From positions 1,361,001 through 1,425,000 of the forward strand of contig NZ_PNCO02000001.1 in assembly GCF_005886105.2 (NCBI RefSeq): a DNA stretch of 64,000 nt. The letters are read 5' to 3'. Position 1 is the first letter of the stretch. Every line of letters starts with the position of its first letter. The DNA is from Pseudoalteromonas galatheae. GTDB lineage: Bacteria > Pseudomonadota > Gammaproteobacteria > Enterobacterales > Alteromonadaceae. Below the pieces are notes generated by a model. The model was not told the DNA's origin and made no database searches. It saw only the letters and a list, made by a program, of their open reading frames with translations. This document shows, piece after piece, positions 1 through 8,060 of the stretch. Position numbers and translations under genes: made by a program.

Positions 1-1362
1 CAAGAAGATAAAACCCATGCCGGTGCGCTGATAGCATCGTTGTCAAATCCGTGGGGTGACACAGTGCCTGCAGAGCAAGGCCATACCGGCTATAAAGCAG
101 TATGGGTGCGTGATTTTTATCAAGTAGCGATGGCATTTTTGGCGATGGGAGATACACAAACAGCACTCACTGCTTTTGAGTATCTAGAAAAAGTGCAAGT
201 TACGGATAAAACACCGGGTAACCATGGTGATACTGGCTGGTTCTTACAAAAAACGCATGTAGATGGCGAGCTTGAGTGGGTTGGTGTACAGCTTGACCAA
301 ACGGCAATGCCAATCATGCTGGCATGGAAACTGTGGCAATCGGGTGTGCTAAGCGATGAAAGACTGGTTTATTGGTACAATAAGATGTTAAAGCCCGCGG
401 CTAACTTCTTAGTTGAAGGGGGACTGGCTAAAATATTGTGGAATGACACGCAAATCACACCGCCGGCGACACAGCAAGAGCGTTGGGAAGAGCAAAATGG
501 CTATTCACCATCGACTACCGCGGCAATCATTGCAGGCCTTGTGACGGCGAGCGATATTGCTAAATTGGCTGGTGATAAAGCGGGACAAGAGAAATTCCTT
601 GCGACGGCGCAGCAGTACAATCGTGATGTTGAGTCATTCATGTTCACAACCAAAGGGAGTCTGCAAAGCAAACACAGTGACGGTCAATATTTCTTCCGTA
701 TTGGACAAGACAAAGATCCTAATTCCAATACGACCTTAAATACCAACAATGGCCGCAGCGGAATGGATAAGAAGCAGATCATCGACGGTGGCTTTTTAGA
801 ACTTGTGCGTTACGGGGTTAGAGGGGCTGACGCCCCGAGCATCGTGGCCACCATGCCTGAATACGATGATGAATCGATAGCTGACAACTTAAGAGTAAAA
901 TATAGCTTTAAATTTGATGGTGATGTTAATAGTTATCCGGGGTATCGCCGTTACGGTAATGACGGTTATGGTGAAGATGAGAAGCGTGGTATCAATTATG
1001 CCGAAAATGGTCAGAATACTGATGGCCAACGCGGTCGAGTGTGGCCTTTCTTTACCGGAGAGCGTGGTCACTATGATATTGCGCTGGCGCTGCTTGATGG
1101 TGAATTAAGTGCGGATGAACAGAGCAAAATACAAAATACTTATGTGAAGGGGATGGAGCACTTTGCTAATGAAGGCATGATGTTACCTGAGCAAGTATGG
1201 GATGGTGTGGGTAAAAATACCTTTGGCTATCAACTTGGCAAAGGAACCAACTCGGCGACGCCTTTGGCTTGGACACATGCTGAATACGTAAAGTTAGTAC
1301 GCTCTCTTAATGAAAAGCAAGTATGGGATCACTACCCAATCGTAGAAAGTAAACTGAAATAA
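1..1362 (+). CDS. GH15 glucoamylase (glucodextranase-like), 5' partial
   Basis: This gene encodes an exo-acting glucan hydrolase releasing glucose from starch or dextran-type chains. The frame is open from base 1 (reads Q-E-D-K-T-H-A-G-A), so the gene starts upstream of the window; the TTG at 40 is not a true start. GH15 landmarks are visible: VWVRDFYQ (around base 100-125), the W-E-E-Q-N-G-Y-S-P-S segment near base 487 expected to carry the general acid, and LPEQVWDG near 1190 carrying the general-base Glu. The 453 visible residues cover most of the (alpha/alpha)6 barrel. It sits beside a LacI regulator and a glk-lacI pair, which fits a glucan-utilisation locus. It ends at a strong bidirectional terminator. 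Confidence 0.88.
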   Translation, partial: QEDKTHAGALIASLSNPWGDTVPAEQGHTGYKAVWVRDFYQVAMAFLAMGDTQTALTAFEYLEKVQVTDKTPGNHGDTGWFLQKTHVDGELEWVGVQLDQTAMPIMLAWKLWQSGVLSDERLVYWYNKMLKPAANFLVEGGLAKILWNDTQITPPATQQERWEEQNGYSPSTTAAIIAGLVTASDIAKLAGDKAGQEKFLATAQQYNRDVESFMFTTKGSLQSKHSDGQYFFRIGQDKDPNSNTTLNTNNGRSGMDKKQIIDGGFLELVRYGVRGADAPSIVATMPEYDDESIADNLRVKYSFKFDGDVNSYPGYRRYGNDGYGEDEKRGINYAENGQNTDGQRGRVWPFFTGERGHYDIALALLDGELSADEQSKIQNTYVKGMEHFANEGMMLPEQVWDGVGKNTFGYQLGKGTNSATPLAWTHAEYVKLVRSLNEKQVWDHYPIVESKLK

Positions 1363-1383
1363 CAAACTGTAAGTAAACACATA

Positions 1384-1413
1384 AAAAATGCCGAACATGA
1401 GTTCGGCATTTTT
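1384..1413. terminator. Bidirectional intrinsic terminator
   Basis: A 13-bp perfect stem (1384-1396 with 1401-1413) has a 4-nt loop ATGA. An A-run on the left and a T-run on the right serve both the glucoamylase on + and the convergent lacI on -. Confidence 0.9.
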
Positions 1414-1423
1414 ATCGCTATTG

Positions 1424-2443
1424 CTACCGTGAAGACTGCCTAACAATCAATTTCGGCGGCAAGAGGGTAGAGGTTACCGCTTCACCTCGGATAAGCGTAA
1501 GTAGGTTATCGACTAGCATTTGCCCTGCCAATGTGGTGTTTTGCTGCACAGTAGTCAAAGAGGGAGAAACATAACCCGCCGCGGCAATGTTATCAAAGCC
1601 AACGACATGCACATCATGCGGCACGCGAACGCCCGCTTCTTGAAGTGCCTTAATCGCGCCAATAGCAATGAGATCGCTAGCAGCGAAAAGCGCATTAAAT
1701 TTAACATTGTTGGCGATTAAAGAGCGAGTCGCATGATACCCTGAGTCTTCTGTGGAAATCGCATTTGCCATTTTACGGTCACTCACCTCAATACCTTTTG
1801 CTTTAAGGGTGTCTCTAAAACCTTTAAAACGCGCAAAAAATTCCGGGCTGTGATCCGAGGCATCGCCAATAAACGCACAATCTGTTCTGACCATGTCGAT
1901 TAAATGCTTTGCAGCTAATACACCACCACCGTAATTATCGCAGCTCACAGTGAGGTCTGGACGGTTATCAACCGTTGCCCCCCAGCAAACAAACTTCGTG
2001 TGGTTGTCGAGTAGAGTTTGTAACTTTGACTGGTAATCGATGTAATCACCATAGCCGAGTAAAATTAACCCGTCAGCACGATGACTATCCTCGTAATCGG
2101 CATGCCAATCACTGCTCGTCGATTGAAACGACACTAAAAGGTCATAGCCTTCTTTCGCGCATGCTCGGGTAATACTGCCAAGCATACTTAAAAAGAAAGG
2201 ATTAATTTGTGACTCGTCTTCTGTGGGATCTTCAAATAACAGCAAAGCCAACGTACTGCTTTGCTGAGTGCGCAGATTACTCGCGTTTTTATCGACCTTA
2301 TAGTTAAGCTTTTTAGCAATCTCATGAACGCGACGACGAGTTTCTTCGTTAACCAAAGGGCTATTTCTTAGGGCGCGCGATACCGTAGATTGCGAAACGC
2401 CAGCATAATGGGCGATATCAAATGAAGTTGCTTTACCTTTCAT
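1424..2443 (-). CDS. LacI-family transcriptional regulator
   Basis: This is a sugar-responsive repressor. It has an N-terminal LacI helix-turn-helix (ATSFDIAHYAGVSQSTVSRA), a hinge helix (Y-K-V-D-K-N-A-S-N-L-R) and a C-terminal periplasmic-binding-protein-like sensor domain ending in LLPPKLIVRQSSR. I place the start at 2443 because GAGAAG lies just upstream there. The longer frame to 2482 adds 13 residues and has no ribosome site. It is divergent from glk, and a 14-bp perfect palindrome lies in the shared spacer, so it probably controls itself, glk and nearby glucan genes. The ligand cannot be read from sequence; a glucose or maltose-type effector is inferred from context. Confidence 0.9.
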   Translation of the reverse strand: MKGKATSFDIAHYAGVSQSTVSRALRNSPLVNEETRRRVHEIAKKLNYKVDKNASNLRTQQSSTLALLLFEDPTEDESQINPFFLSMLGSITRACAKEGYDLLVSFQSTSSDWHADYEDSHRADGLILLGYGDYIDYQSKLQTLLDNHTKFVCWGATVDNRPDLTVSCDNYGGGVLAAKHLIDMVRTDCAFIGDASDHSPEFFARFKGFRDTLKAKGIEVSDRKMANAISTEDSGYHATRSLIANNVKFNALFAASDLIAIGAIKALQEAGVRVPHDVHVVGFDNIAAAGYVSPSLTTVQQNTTLAGQMLVDNLLTLIRGEAVTSTLLPPKLIVRQSSR

Positions 2444-2537
2444 GTTCTTCTCAACGCTTAAGACAGTGACATTGTCAGTCATTCAATTTTTTTTTCAACC
2501 AATTTCACCGAATTTGCAAATTTTTATTGATACAGTC

Positions 2538-2551
2538 TGACACCGGTGTCA
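2538..2551. promoter_or_regulatory. Probable LacI-family operator (TGACACCGGTGTCA)
   Basis: This is a perfect 14-bp palindrome with the central C-G typical of LacI-family operators. It lies between lacI (start 2443) and glk (start 2762). I saw no second exact copy in the window. Confidence 0.75.
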
Positions 2552-2590
2552 TAATGTCGATGTTTTATCATTTTGTTGTCAAAACGTATT

Positions 2591-2622
2591 TGGCTGCCCT
2601 ATGCCAAGGGCAGCATTTTTTT
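2591..2622 (+). terminator. Intrinsic terminator inside the glk leader
   Basis: A 7-bp GC-rich stem (GCTGCCC 2593-2599 with GGGCAGC 2608-2614) has an 8-nt loop and is followed by ATTTTTTT. No + strand gene ends here, because the upstream gene runs the other way. It therefore lies within the transcript leading to glk, or ends a short RNA starting near the operator. Confidence 0.65.
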
Positions 2623-2761
2623 ACCAAATTAACAGAATAACAGGTAAGAGCAAAAGCCAAGGCGTGCAAATTTTGGCGAGTTGAGACAGTAAATTGCAGG
2701 ACGTGTGCTGGCAGCCCTGATGTTAGCCCAAGCATAATCGCAGTGATAAAGAGATAATAAT

Positions 2762-3763
2762 ATGAGCCAGACAACAAGCCATTCATCCGTGCCGTTTGAG
2801 CCGATTGTCGTTGCCGACATCGGGGGAACAAACGCCAGATTTGCAATCGTGTCAGATTTTGATGCGCGAACTAACCATTTTTCAATTACGCATCAAGTCA
2901 CTTTTCCTAGTGCTGAATTCCAGTCTTTTGAATCCGCTATCCAAAAATATTTAACTGAGCTACCTGTTGCGCAACCAAGCAGAGCCTGCCTCGCGGTTGC
3001 TGGTCCTATTAAATCTCAGCAAGTTCATTTAACTAATTTAGGTTGGCACTTTAGTTCAGAAGATATCAAAGCTCAGTTCGACTTTACCGAGCTTGCCGTG
3101 ATCAACGATTTTGCCGCTTTTGCCTACGCGGCACCTTATTTGGCACTAGAGAAAAATCTAGTAATTAAGCAAGGTCAACCTGAGCTAGGTGCAAATATCG
3201 GCGTGATGGGTCCGGGCACTGGATTTGGTGCGGCTTGCCTTGCTAGAGATATCAATGGCAGCGCAGTGATGAGCTGTGAAGCAGGGCATATATCGCTTGC
3301 GCCGGTTACTGCTCTAGACAAAGAGTTATTAAAGGTGCTGCGCGCGAGTATTCAACATGTTTCAGTCGAAACTGTATTTTCAGGCCCGGGTATTGCGAGA
3401 CTCTATAAAGCCATGGCTGAAGTGCGTGGTGAGCAAGCTAAAGATCTTAATGCTGCGCAGATCAGTGCGCTTGCGAAAGAATGCAAGGTTTGTGACGCAA
3501 CATTGAGTCACTTCTGTGACTGGATGGGGAGCGTAGCTGGCGATTTAGCGCTGACTTTTGGAGCCTTAGGTGGTGTTTATATTGGTGGTGGGATCTTGCC
3601 GCGGATGAAAGCGCGATTACAAGCAAGTAGCTTTGTTGAGCGCTTTACCGAAAAAGGCATGATGTCACAGTACACGAGCCAAATTCCAGTGACTTTGGTG
3701 GTACAAGATAATATCCCACTGATTGGTGCAGCGGCATGTATTCATGAGCGACGCCGAGCCTAA
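2762..3763 (+). CDS. glk: Glucokinase
   Basis: Glucokinase phosphorylates cytoplasmic glucose to glucose-6-phosphate with ATP. It is a 333-residue protein of the bacterial Glk (ROK-independent) family. The phosphate-binding loop is VADIGGTNARFAIV near residues 17-30, the sugar-binding IND-F motif follows (AVINDFAAFAYA), then MGPGTGFGAACL, and a late glycine-rich GGVYIGGGILPRM. The start has AAAGAG upstream. It is followed after 10 nt by a second LacI-type gene, so the two form an operon. It supplies the entry step for glucose released by the neighbouring glucoamylase. Its leader contains an operator-like palindrome and a terminator-like hairpin. Confidence 0.95.
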   Translation: MSQTTSHSSVPFEPIVVADIGGTNARFAIVSDFDARTNHFSITHQVTFPSAEFQSFESAIQKYLTELPVAQPSRACLAVAGPIKSQQVHLTNLGWHFSSEDIKAQFDFTELAVINDFAAFAYAAPYLALEKNLVIKQGQPELGANIGVMGPGTGFGAACLARDINGSAVMSCEAGHISLAPVTALDKELLKVLRASIQHVSVETVFSGPGIARLYKAMAEVRGEQAKDLNAAQISALAKECKVCDATLSHFCDWMGSVAGDLALTFGALGGVYIGGGILPRMKARLQASSFVERFTEKGMMSQYTSQIPVTLVVQDNIPLIGAAACIHERRRA

Positions 3764-3773
3764 GGGAAAATCG

Positions 3774-4793
3774 ATGAAAAAAGTAACTATTAATAGCGTT
3801 GCCGAATATGCCGGAGTATCTAAAAAGACTGTATCTCGAGTATTAAATAACGAGCCAAATGTTAGTCCAGCAACGCGGGAAAAAGTCCTGAAAGTCTTTG
3901 AAGAGCTGAATTATAAGCCAAATCCTATTGCACGCGGTTTGGCACAAAACCGTAGCTTTATCATTGGCTGTTTATACGACAATCCATCAAAAAGCTATAT
4001 CACGCGAGTGCAAAGTGGTGCGCTGGAAGCGTGTCAGAAGCATAGTTACAATTTATTGATACATCCTTGTGAACTGCGCGGCCAAGACCTCATCGACAAT
4101 GTTGAGCAGCTGCTGACCACATCGAGACTTGATGGTATTGTGCTTACTCCACCGTTTTCAGACTCCAACGAGCTTATTGCTTTTTTAAAGCAACGTAATA
4201 TTCCCTATGCACGCGTTGCTTCAGCCATTGAAGGTGATGATTCGATTTCAATTCGCAGTAATGACGAGCAGGGGGCTTTTGAGTTAACTGAGCATCTGAT
4301 CAATTTAGGTCATACCGAAATTGCCTTTATTAAAGGTCACCCTGATCACAGTGCTACAGAAAATCGTTTCTCTGGCTACCAAAAAGCGCTAGCAAAACAT
4401 GGCATTGAATATCGCGAACGATTAGTTGCAGAAGGTAACTTTAGTTATCACTCAGGTGCAGACAGTGCAAAAGCCATATTGGACTTAGAGCCAAGGCCAA
4501 CGGCTGTATTTGCATCAAACGACTACATGGCTGCGGCCGTGTTAAAACTTGCGACCCAGAGAGAGATCAAAGTGCCCGAGCAGTTATCTATTGCTGGGTT
4601 TGATAACGCACCTATCGCAAGGCATATTTGGCCGGGCCTGACGACGATAGCACAGCCCGTGGAAGAAATGACTCGGATAGCGGTAGAAGAGCTGATTAAG
4701 CATATAACTCAGCCGCAAGAAGCACCGTTTCAGCAGGTTTTAGAAGCTAAACTCATCACTCGAGAATCGACGAAAGCGCGCTCGAGCTCATAA
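3774..4793 (+). CDS. LacI-family transcriptional regulator, second copy
   Basis: This is a 339-residue LacI-type regulator. The HTH is VTINSVAEYAGVSKKTVSRV at the very N-terminus, the hinge is NPIARGLAQNRS, and a sugar-binding sensor domain follows. The start at 3774 is chosen because AAGGGAAAATCG lies just upstream; the longer frame from TTG 3723 overlaps glk and would add 17 unrelated residues. It is co-transcribed with glk (10-nt gap). It differs clearly from the LacI at 1424-2443, so two regulators may share or divide control of the sugar locus. The effector is unknown. Confidence 0.92.
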   Translation: MKKVTINSVAEYAGVSKKTVSRVLNNEPNVSPATREKVLKVFEELNYKPNPIARGLAQNRSFIIGCLYDNPSKSYITRVQSGALEACQKHSYNLLIHPCELRGQDLIDNVEQLLTTSRLDGIVLTPPFSDSNELIAFLKQRNIPYARVASAIEGDDSISIRSNDEQGAFELTEHLINLGHTEIAFIKGHPDHSATENRFSGYQKALAKHGIEYRERLVAEGNFSYHSGADSAKAILDLEPRPTAVFASNDYMAAAVLKLATQREIKVPEQLSIAGFDNAPIARHIWPGLTTIAQPVEEMTRIAVEELIKHITQPQEAPFQQVLEAKLITRESTKARSSS

Positions 4794-4817
4794 CATTTTC
4801 AATTTTTATACTTGCCC

Positions 4818-4850
4818 CAAAGCCCAACGCCTAGCCGTTGGGCTTTTTAT
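4818..4850 (+). terminator. Intrinsic terminator of the glk-lacI operon
   Basis: A 10-bp stem AAGCCCAACG (4820-4829) pairs with CGTTGGGCTT (4836-4845), with a 6-nt loop, followed by a T-run. Confidence 0.9.
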
Positions 4851-4911
4851 TAGGGAAGTGACGGCAGCAATACAGTAGAACGGAGCGACTTGCTCTAACG
4901 AGTTAGTGCTT

Positions 4912-5679
4912 TCAACTATCAGATTTTGGTTGATAGGTTTTAAGCTCAATCTGAAATTGTTCCATACCATCTTTGCCTTTAAACATTTTAACCAACATGT
5001 GATCGTAGTTAGGAGCAAACCAAGCAATAGCTTGTCGGTCGCTATCATCGTAAACGCGCTTAACCTTGATGGTTTTGACATTACCAAAAGGTAAGGTGAT
5101 CATTTCCTCGCCGACAACTTCAAAATCATAGCTTCGCTGGCCGCCTTTTTTGTCTATGATTGGGTAGCTAAACTTGGTTTTTCCGGCTTTCAGGTCTTCT
5201 CGCAGCTGTACCTGATAACTAATTAAATCTTGCTGATTCTCAAGCCACTTCACTTTCAGTGGATACTTTTCTTCACTGGAGGTAATTGCTTGGTTTTGAT
5301 GATCAAACTTAATTTTGTAGCTTTTATCTGGGCCAGTCCCTTCACGAGTCATGCTATAGTGTAGTGGGCTTACAGTATGCTCGGTGACTTTAAACAATGA
5401 CTCTTCAGTTCTTACGTCCGAAAAAATCATCCATTCGATATCACTTTTGTAGCGCACAGCGTATGTTGCGTCTGCAATTTTTGTGAGATCGCGGGTGGCC
5501 GTACCATGAACCTCACCTTTGCGCGAAACTTGGTATTCGGCGTGATATTCAGTGAGCGAGTTTGCAAATGTGGAGGTAGAAAGTAGAGCGCTAATACCAA
5601 TTAGCACAGCGCTCCATTTTTTATTTTTCTGGGTACGGTGCGCCTTGAATTGGTAAGGTTTTGTTATCAAAAACAGCAT
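4912..5679 (-). CDS. DUF3108-containing envelope protein
   Basis: This protein belongs to the DUF3108 family, of unknown function. It has a signal-peptide-like segment KKWSAVLIGISALLSTSTFA and then a beta-rich domain with repeated polar/aromatic alternation, which suggests a periplasmic or outer-membrane-associated lipocalin-like fold. The annotated ATG at 5679 lies inside purN (59-nt overlap) and places about 20 residues before the signal peptide, so the real start may be a non-ATG codon closer to the KK pair. No good ribosome site decides it. It is the last gene of the purM-purN-DUF3108 run, an order that suggests co-transcription rather than a role in purine synthesis. Confidence 0.8.
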   Translation of the reverse strand: MLFLITKPYQFKAHRTQKNKKWSAVLIGISALLSTSTFANSLTEYHAEYQVSRKGEVHGTATRDLTKIADATYAVRYKSDIEWMIFSDVRTEESLFKVTEHTVSPLHYSMTREGTGPDKSYKIKFDHQNQAITSSEEKYPLKVKWLENQQDLISYQVQLREDLKAGKTKFSYPIIDKKGGQRSYDFEVVGEEMITLPFGNVKTIKVKRVYDDSDRQAIAWFAPNYDHMLVKMFKGKDGMEQFQIELKTYQPKSDS

Positions 5680-6271
5680 AGTCTGCTTCCATTGTTAGTC
5701 TTTGTTCGCTGAACCATTTGACCACCAAAGGATAAAGAATGTGTTCTTGCTTATGCACACGTTGCGCCAGTGACTCTGCCGTATCATCTGGAAGAATAGC
5801 GACCTTGGCTTGACAGACCACAGGACCACCATCTAACTCCTCTGTGACAAAGTGAACGCTAGCACCATGTTCTGCATCGTTTGCATCGATTGCTCTTTGG
5901 TGGGTGTTCAACCCTTGATACTTAGGCAACAAAGAAGGATGAATGTTCAACATTTTTCCTCTAAATTTTTGCACCAAGTTTGGAGTTAGAATACGCATAA
6001 ATCCAGCTAATACAACCAAATCTGGTGTAAAGCTATCAATTAGTTGACCAAGCGCAACATCATACTCTTCACGAGAAGTGTATTGCTTATGGTCTAAAAC
6101 GGATGTTGCTATGCCAGCTTCTTGCGCTCTGGTTAGGCCGTATGCGTCCGCTTTATTACTAATAACGGCAGCAATTTCACCTTGAATATAGCCAGCTTTG
6201 CAAGCATCAATGATGGCTTGCAAATTCGAACCACTCCCAGAAATCAGAACTACAAGGCGAGTGGGTGCCAT
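5621..6271 (-). CDS. purN: Phosphoribosylglycinamide formyltransferase (PurN)
   Basis: PurN transfers a formyl group from 10-formyl-THF to GAR in de novo purine synthesis. Its 216 residues match the usual length. It has the N-terminal LVVLISGSGSNLQAIIDA nucleotide loop and the folate/catalytic segment VVLAGFMRILTP, followed by LNIHPSLLPKYQG and HGASVHFVTEELDGG, which hold the catalytic Asn, His and Asp. The start codon overlaps the purM stop (TAATG), so translation is coupled. Confidence 0.96.
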   Translation of the reverse strand: MAPTRLVVLISGSGSNLQAIIDACKAGYIQGEIAAVISNKADAYGLTRAQEAGIATSVLDHKQYTSREEYDVALGQLIDSFTPDLVVLAGFMRILTPNLVQKFRGKMLNIHPSLLPKYQGLNTHQRAIDANDAEHGASVHFVTEELDGGPVVCQAKVAILPDDTAESLAQRVHKQEHILYPLVVKWFSEQRLTMEADYAVFDNKTLPIQGAPYPEK

Positions 6272-7323
6272 TACTCGGCACCACCTAAGATCTCAACTTG
6301 TTCTTCACCAGCCTGAGCGTCTTGAATTTCACCGATGTGCCAAGCGTTCTCGCCTTGTTCTTTTAGGATTTCAAGACTTTGCTCAAGCTTATCAGCTGGA
6401 ACAACTAAGATCATGCCAACACCGCAGTTGAATGTGCGGTACATCTCGTGAGTTGCAATGTTACCGTTTTCTTGTAGCCAGTTGAAGATTGCAGGCCATT
6501 GCCAGCTATCACCCTTGATCACTGCTTTCGCTGACTCAGGTAGTACACGAGGGATGTTTTCCCAGAAGCCACCGCCAGTGATATGAGAAAGTGCGTGAAC
6601 ATCAACTTCTTTTAATAGCGCTAAGATTTGCTTTACGTAGATACGGGTCGGCTCTAGCAGGTGCTCGCCTAGAGTTTTGCCTTCGAACTCTGCGTTAGTA
6701 TCTGCGCCAGATATTTCTAGTACTTTACGAATTAGAGAGTAGCCGTTTGAGTGCGGACCGCTTGAACCTAGTGCAATTAGCTGATCGCCAGATGCAACTT
6801 TAGTTCCATCAATGATTTTAGACTTTTCGACCACACCAGTACAAAAGCCAGCCATATCGTAGTCATCGCCTTCGTACATGCCTGGCATTTCAGCTGTTTC
6901 ACCACCGATAAGCGCACAACCCGAAAGTTCACAGCCCTTACCAATACCAGATACCACATCTGCTGCGACGTCAACGTCTAACTTGCCTGTGGCATAGTAA
7001 TCCAAGAAAAACAGCGGTTCAGCACCTTGGACAATAAGATCGTTAACACACATAGCAACTAGGTCAATACCTACTGTGTCGTGCTTTTTCAAATCGATAG
7101 CTAAGCGTAGCTTAGTACCAACACCGTCAGTGCCAGCAACCAAAACAGGCTCTTTATATCCAGTTGGAAGTTCGCATAGTGCACCAAAACCACCAATGCC
7201 ACCCATTACTTCAGGGCGACGAGTTTTTTTTACTACGCCTTTAATTCTTTCGACCAATGCGTTGCCCGCATCGATGTCAACGCCAGCGTCTTTATAACTA
7301 AGAGACTGTTTTTGTTCGCTCAC
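6271..7323 (-). CDS. purM: Phosphoribosylformylglycinamidine cyclo-ligase (PurM)
   Basis: PurM makes AIR from FGAM with ATP, the fifth step of de novo purine synthesis. It is a 350-residue full-length protein with the family segments [51 protein letters not shown] and [14 protein letters not shown]. It starts with GTG, preceded by GAGGAAAACCT. It is followed directly by purN with a one-base stop/start overlap. The 353-bp spacer upstream carries no clear full PUR box; a half-site-like ACGCAAAC occurs on the minus strand near 7497-7504 but lacks its partner. Confidence 0.96.
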   Translation of the reverse strand: MSEQKQSLSYKDAGVDIDAGNALVERIKGVVKKTRRPEVMGGIGGFGALCELPTGYKEPVLVAGTDGVGTKLRLAIDLKKHDTVGIDLVAMCVNDLIVQGAEPLFFLDYYATGKLDVDVAADVVSGIGKGCELSGCALIGGETAEMPGMYEGDDYDMAGFCTGVVEKSKIIDGTKVASGDQLIALGSSGPHSNGYSLIRKVLEISGADTNAEFEGKTLGEHLLEPTRIYVKQILALLKEVDVHALSHITGGGFWENIPRVLPESAKAVIKGDSWQWPAIFNWLQENGNIATHEMYRTFNCGVGMILVVPADKLEQSLEILKEQGENAWHIGEIQDAQAGEEQVEILGGAE

Positions 7324-7541
7324 AGGTTTTCCTCAAAAGTTGCTAGATAGATTTGCTTAGAAACGCCGCCATTTTACAACAATTGCATCTAGGCGGCTAG
7401 CGACTTTGCGAGAAACCCCGAGAATGTGGTCAAAGGTCCTAGCTTTTATGGGGTAGATAGTATAAAGAAGCAGCAAAATACCGAGGGCTAAGCAAGGTTT
7501 GCGTTAGATCAATACTCAAAGGCGACAGCGGGTTACTATGG

Positions 7542-7618
7542 GAGTAGGCCCAATCAGACAGTAACTTCATCAATACTTTGAAGCGACTGTTACTACGGCG
7601 CATTGATTGGGTCTACTC
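7542..7618. repeat. Nested inverted repeat in the leader of the DUF465 gene
   Basis: Outer arms GAGTAGGCCCAATCA (7542-7556) and TGATTGGGTCTACTC (7604-7618) match at 14 of 15 positions, and the mismatch is a possible G-U pair. Inside are AGTAAC/GTTACT (7560-7565, 7589-7594) and CTTCA/TGAAG (7565-7569, 7579-7583). A further hairpin GAGGTT-N13-AACCTC follows at 7622-7646. This occupies most of the right half of the 7324-7676 spacer. It is either a structured 5' leader or a small palindromic mobile element. Confidence 0.6.
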
Positions 7619-7676
7619 TTTGAGGTTGGGTGTATATCTTAACCTCGTGTATATGGCTATTTATGGGAATAAAACG

Positions 7677-7919
7677 ATGAACATTGAACGTCACAGCCTA
7701 GCTAAAGAACTCCCAGAATTTAAAGATAGAATTCATGACTTAAAACTGTCAGATGGACACTTCTCAAGGTTATTTAAAGATTACCATGAAGTGGACAATG
7801 AAGTTATTCGGATTGAAGATGGTGTAGAGCACTCAAGTGATGAGTATCTCGAGTCACTAAAGAAAAAAAGGCTGTGGTTAAAAGATCAGCTTTACCAAAT
7901 TCTAAAAAGCGCGGATTAA
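7677..7919 (+). CDS. DUF465 (YdcH-family) small protein
   Basis: This 80-residue acidic/basic helical protein of the YdcH/DUF465 family has no established function. It has the family signature of an early HSLAKELPEF, a central HFSRLFKDYHEVDNEVIRIE and a terminal KKKRLWLKDQLYQIL, predicted to form an antiparallel helical hairpin. The start at 7677 follows GGGAATAAAACG; the longer frame from 7578 runs through a palindrome-rich region and is not credible. It stands alone behind a strongly structured leader. Confidence 0.88.
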   Translation: MNIERHSLAKELPEFKDRIHDLKLSDGHFSRLFKDYHEVDNEVIRIEDGVEHSSDEYLESLKKKRLWLKDQLYQILKSAD

Positions 7920-7949
7920 ACTCTTGTCTTGGCCAATTAGCTAATATGA

Positions 7950-7967
7950 GCGGGCTACCTAGCCCGC
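7950..7967. terminator. GC-rich hairpin after the DUF465 gene
   Basis: GCGGGCTA and TAGCCCGC form an almost loopless palindrome 30 nt after the stop. There is no T-run, so termination is only a possible role. Confidence 0.5.
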
Positions 7968-8060
7968 CACTGTGTTCCCCACCCAATATTGAATAATTCT
8001 TTCTGTCCCGAGCAAGGGCGTATTTATAATCTATACTCTAACCATTGTACTCTATGCACG

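Noticed and set aside
889..1108. Open frames on both strands within the glucoamylase gene
   Set aside because: Low-complexity shadow frames over a conserved GH15 gene.
2568..2846. 92-codon minus-strand frame across the glk start
   Set aside because: It runs through the terminator hairpin and the glk start, and has no recognisable features.
5591..5606. TAATACCAATTAGC resembling an end of repeat A
   Set aside because: It lies inside the coding region of the DUF3108 signal peptide and has no other part of the element around it.
7492..7504. PurR-like half site (ACGCAAAC on the minus strand) upstream of purM
   Set aside because: Only one half of the 16-bp PUR box is present; the partner half does not match.
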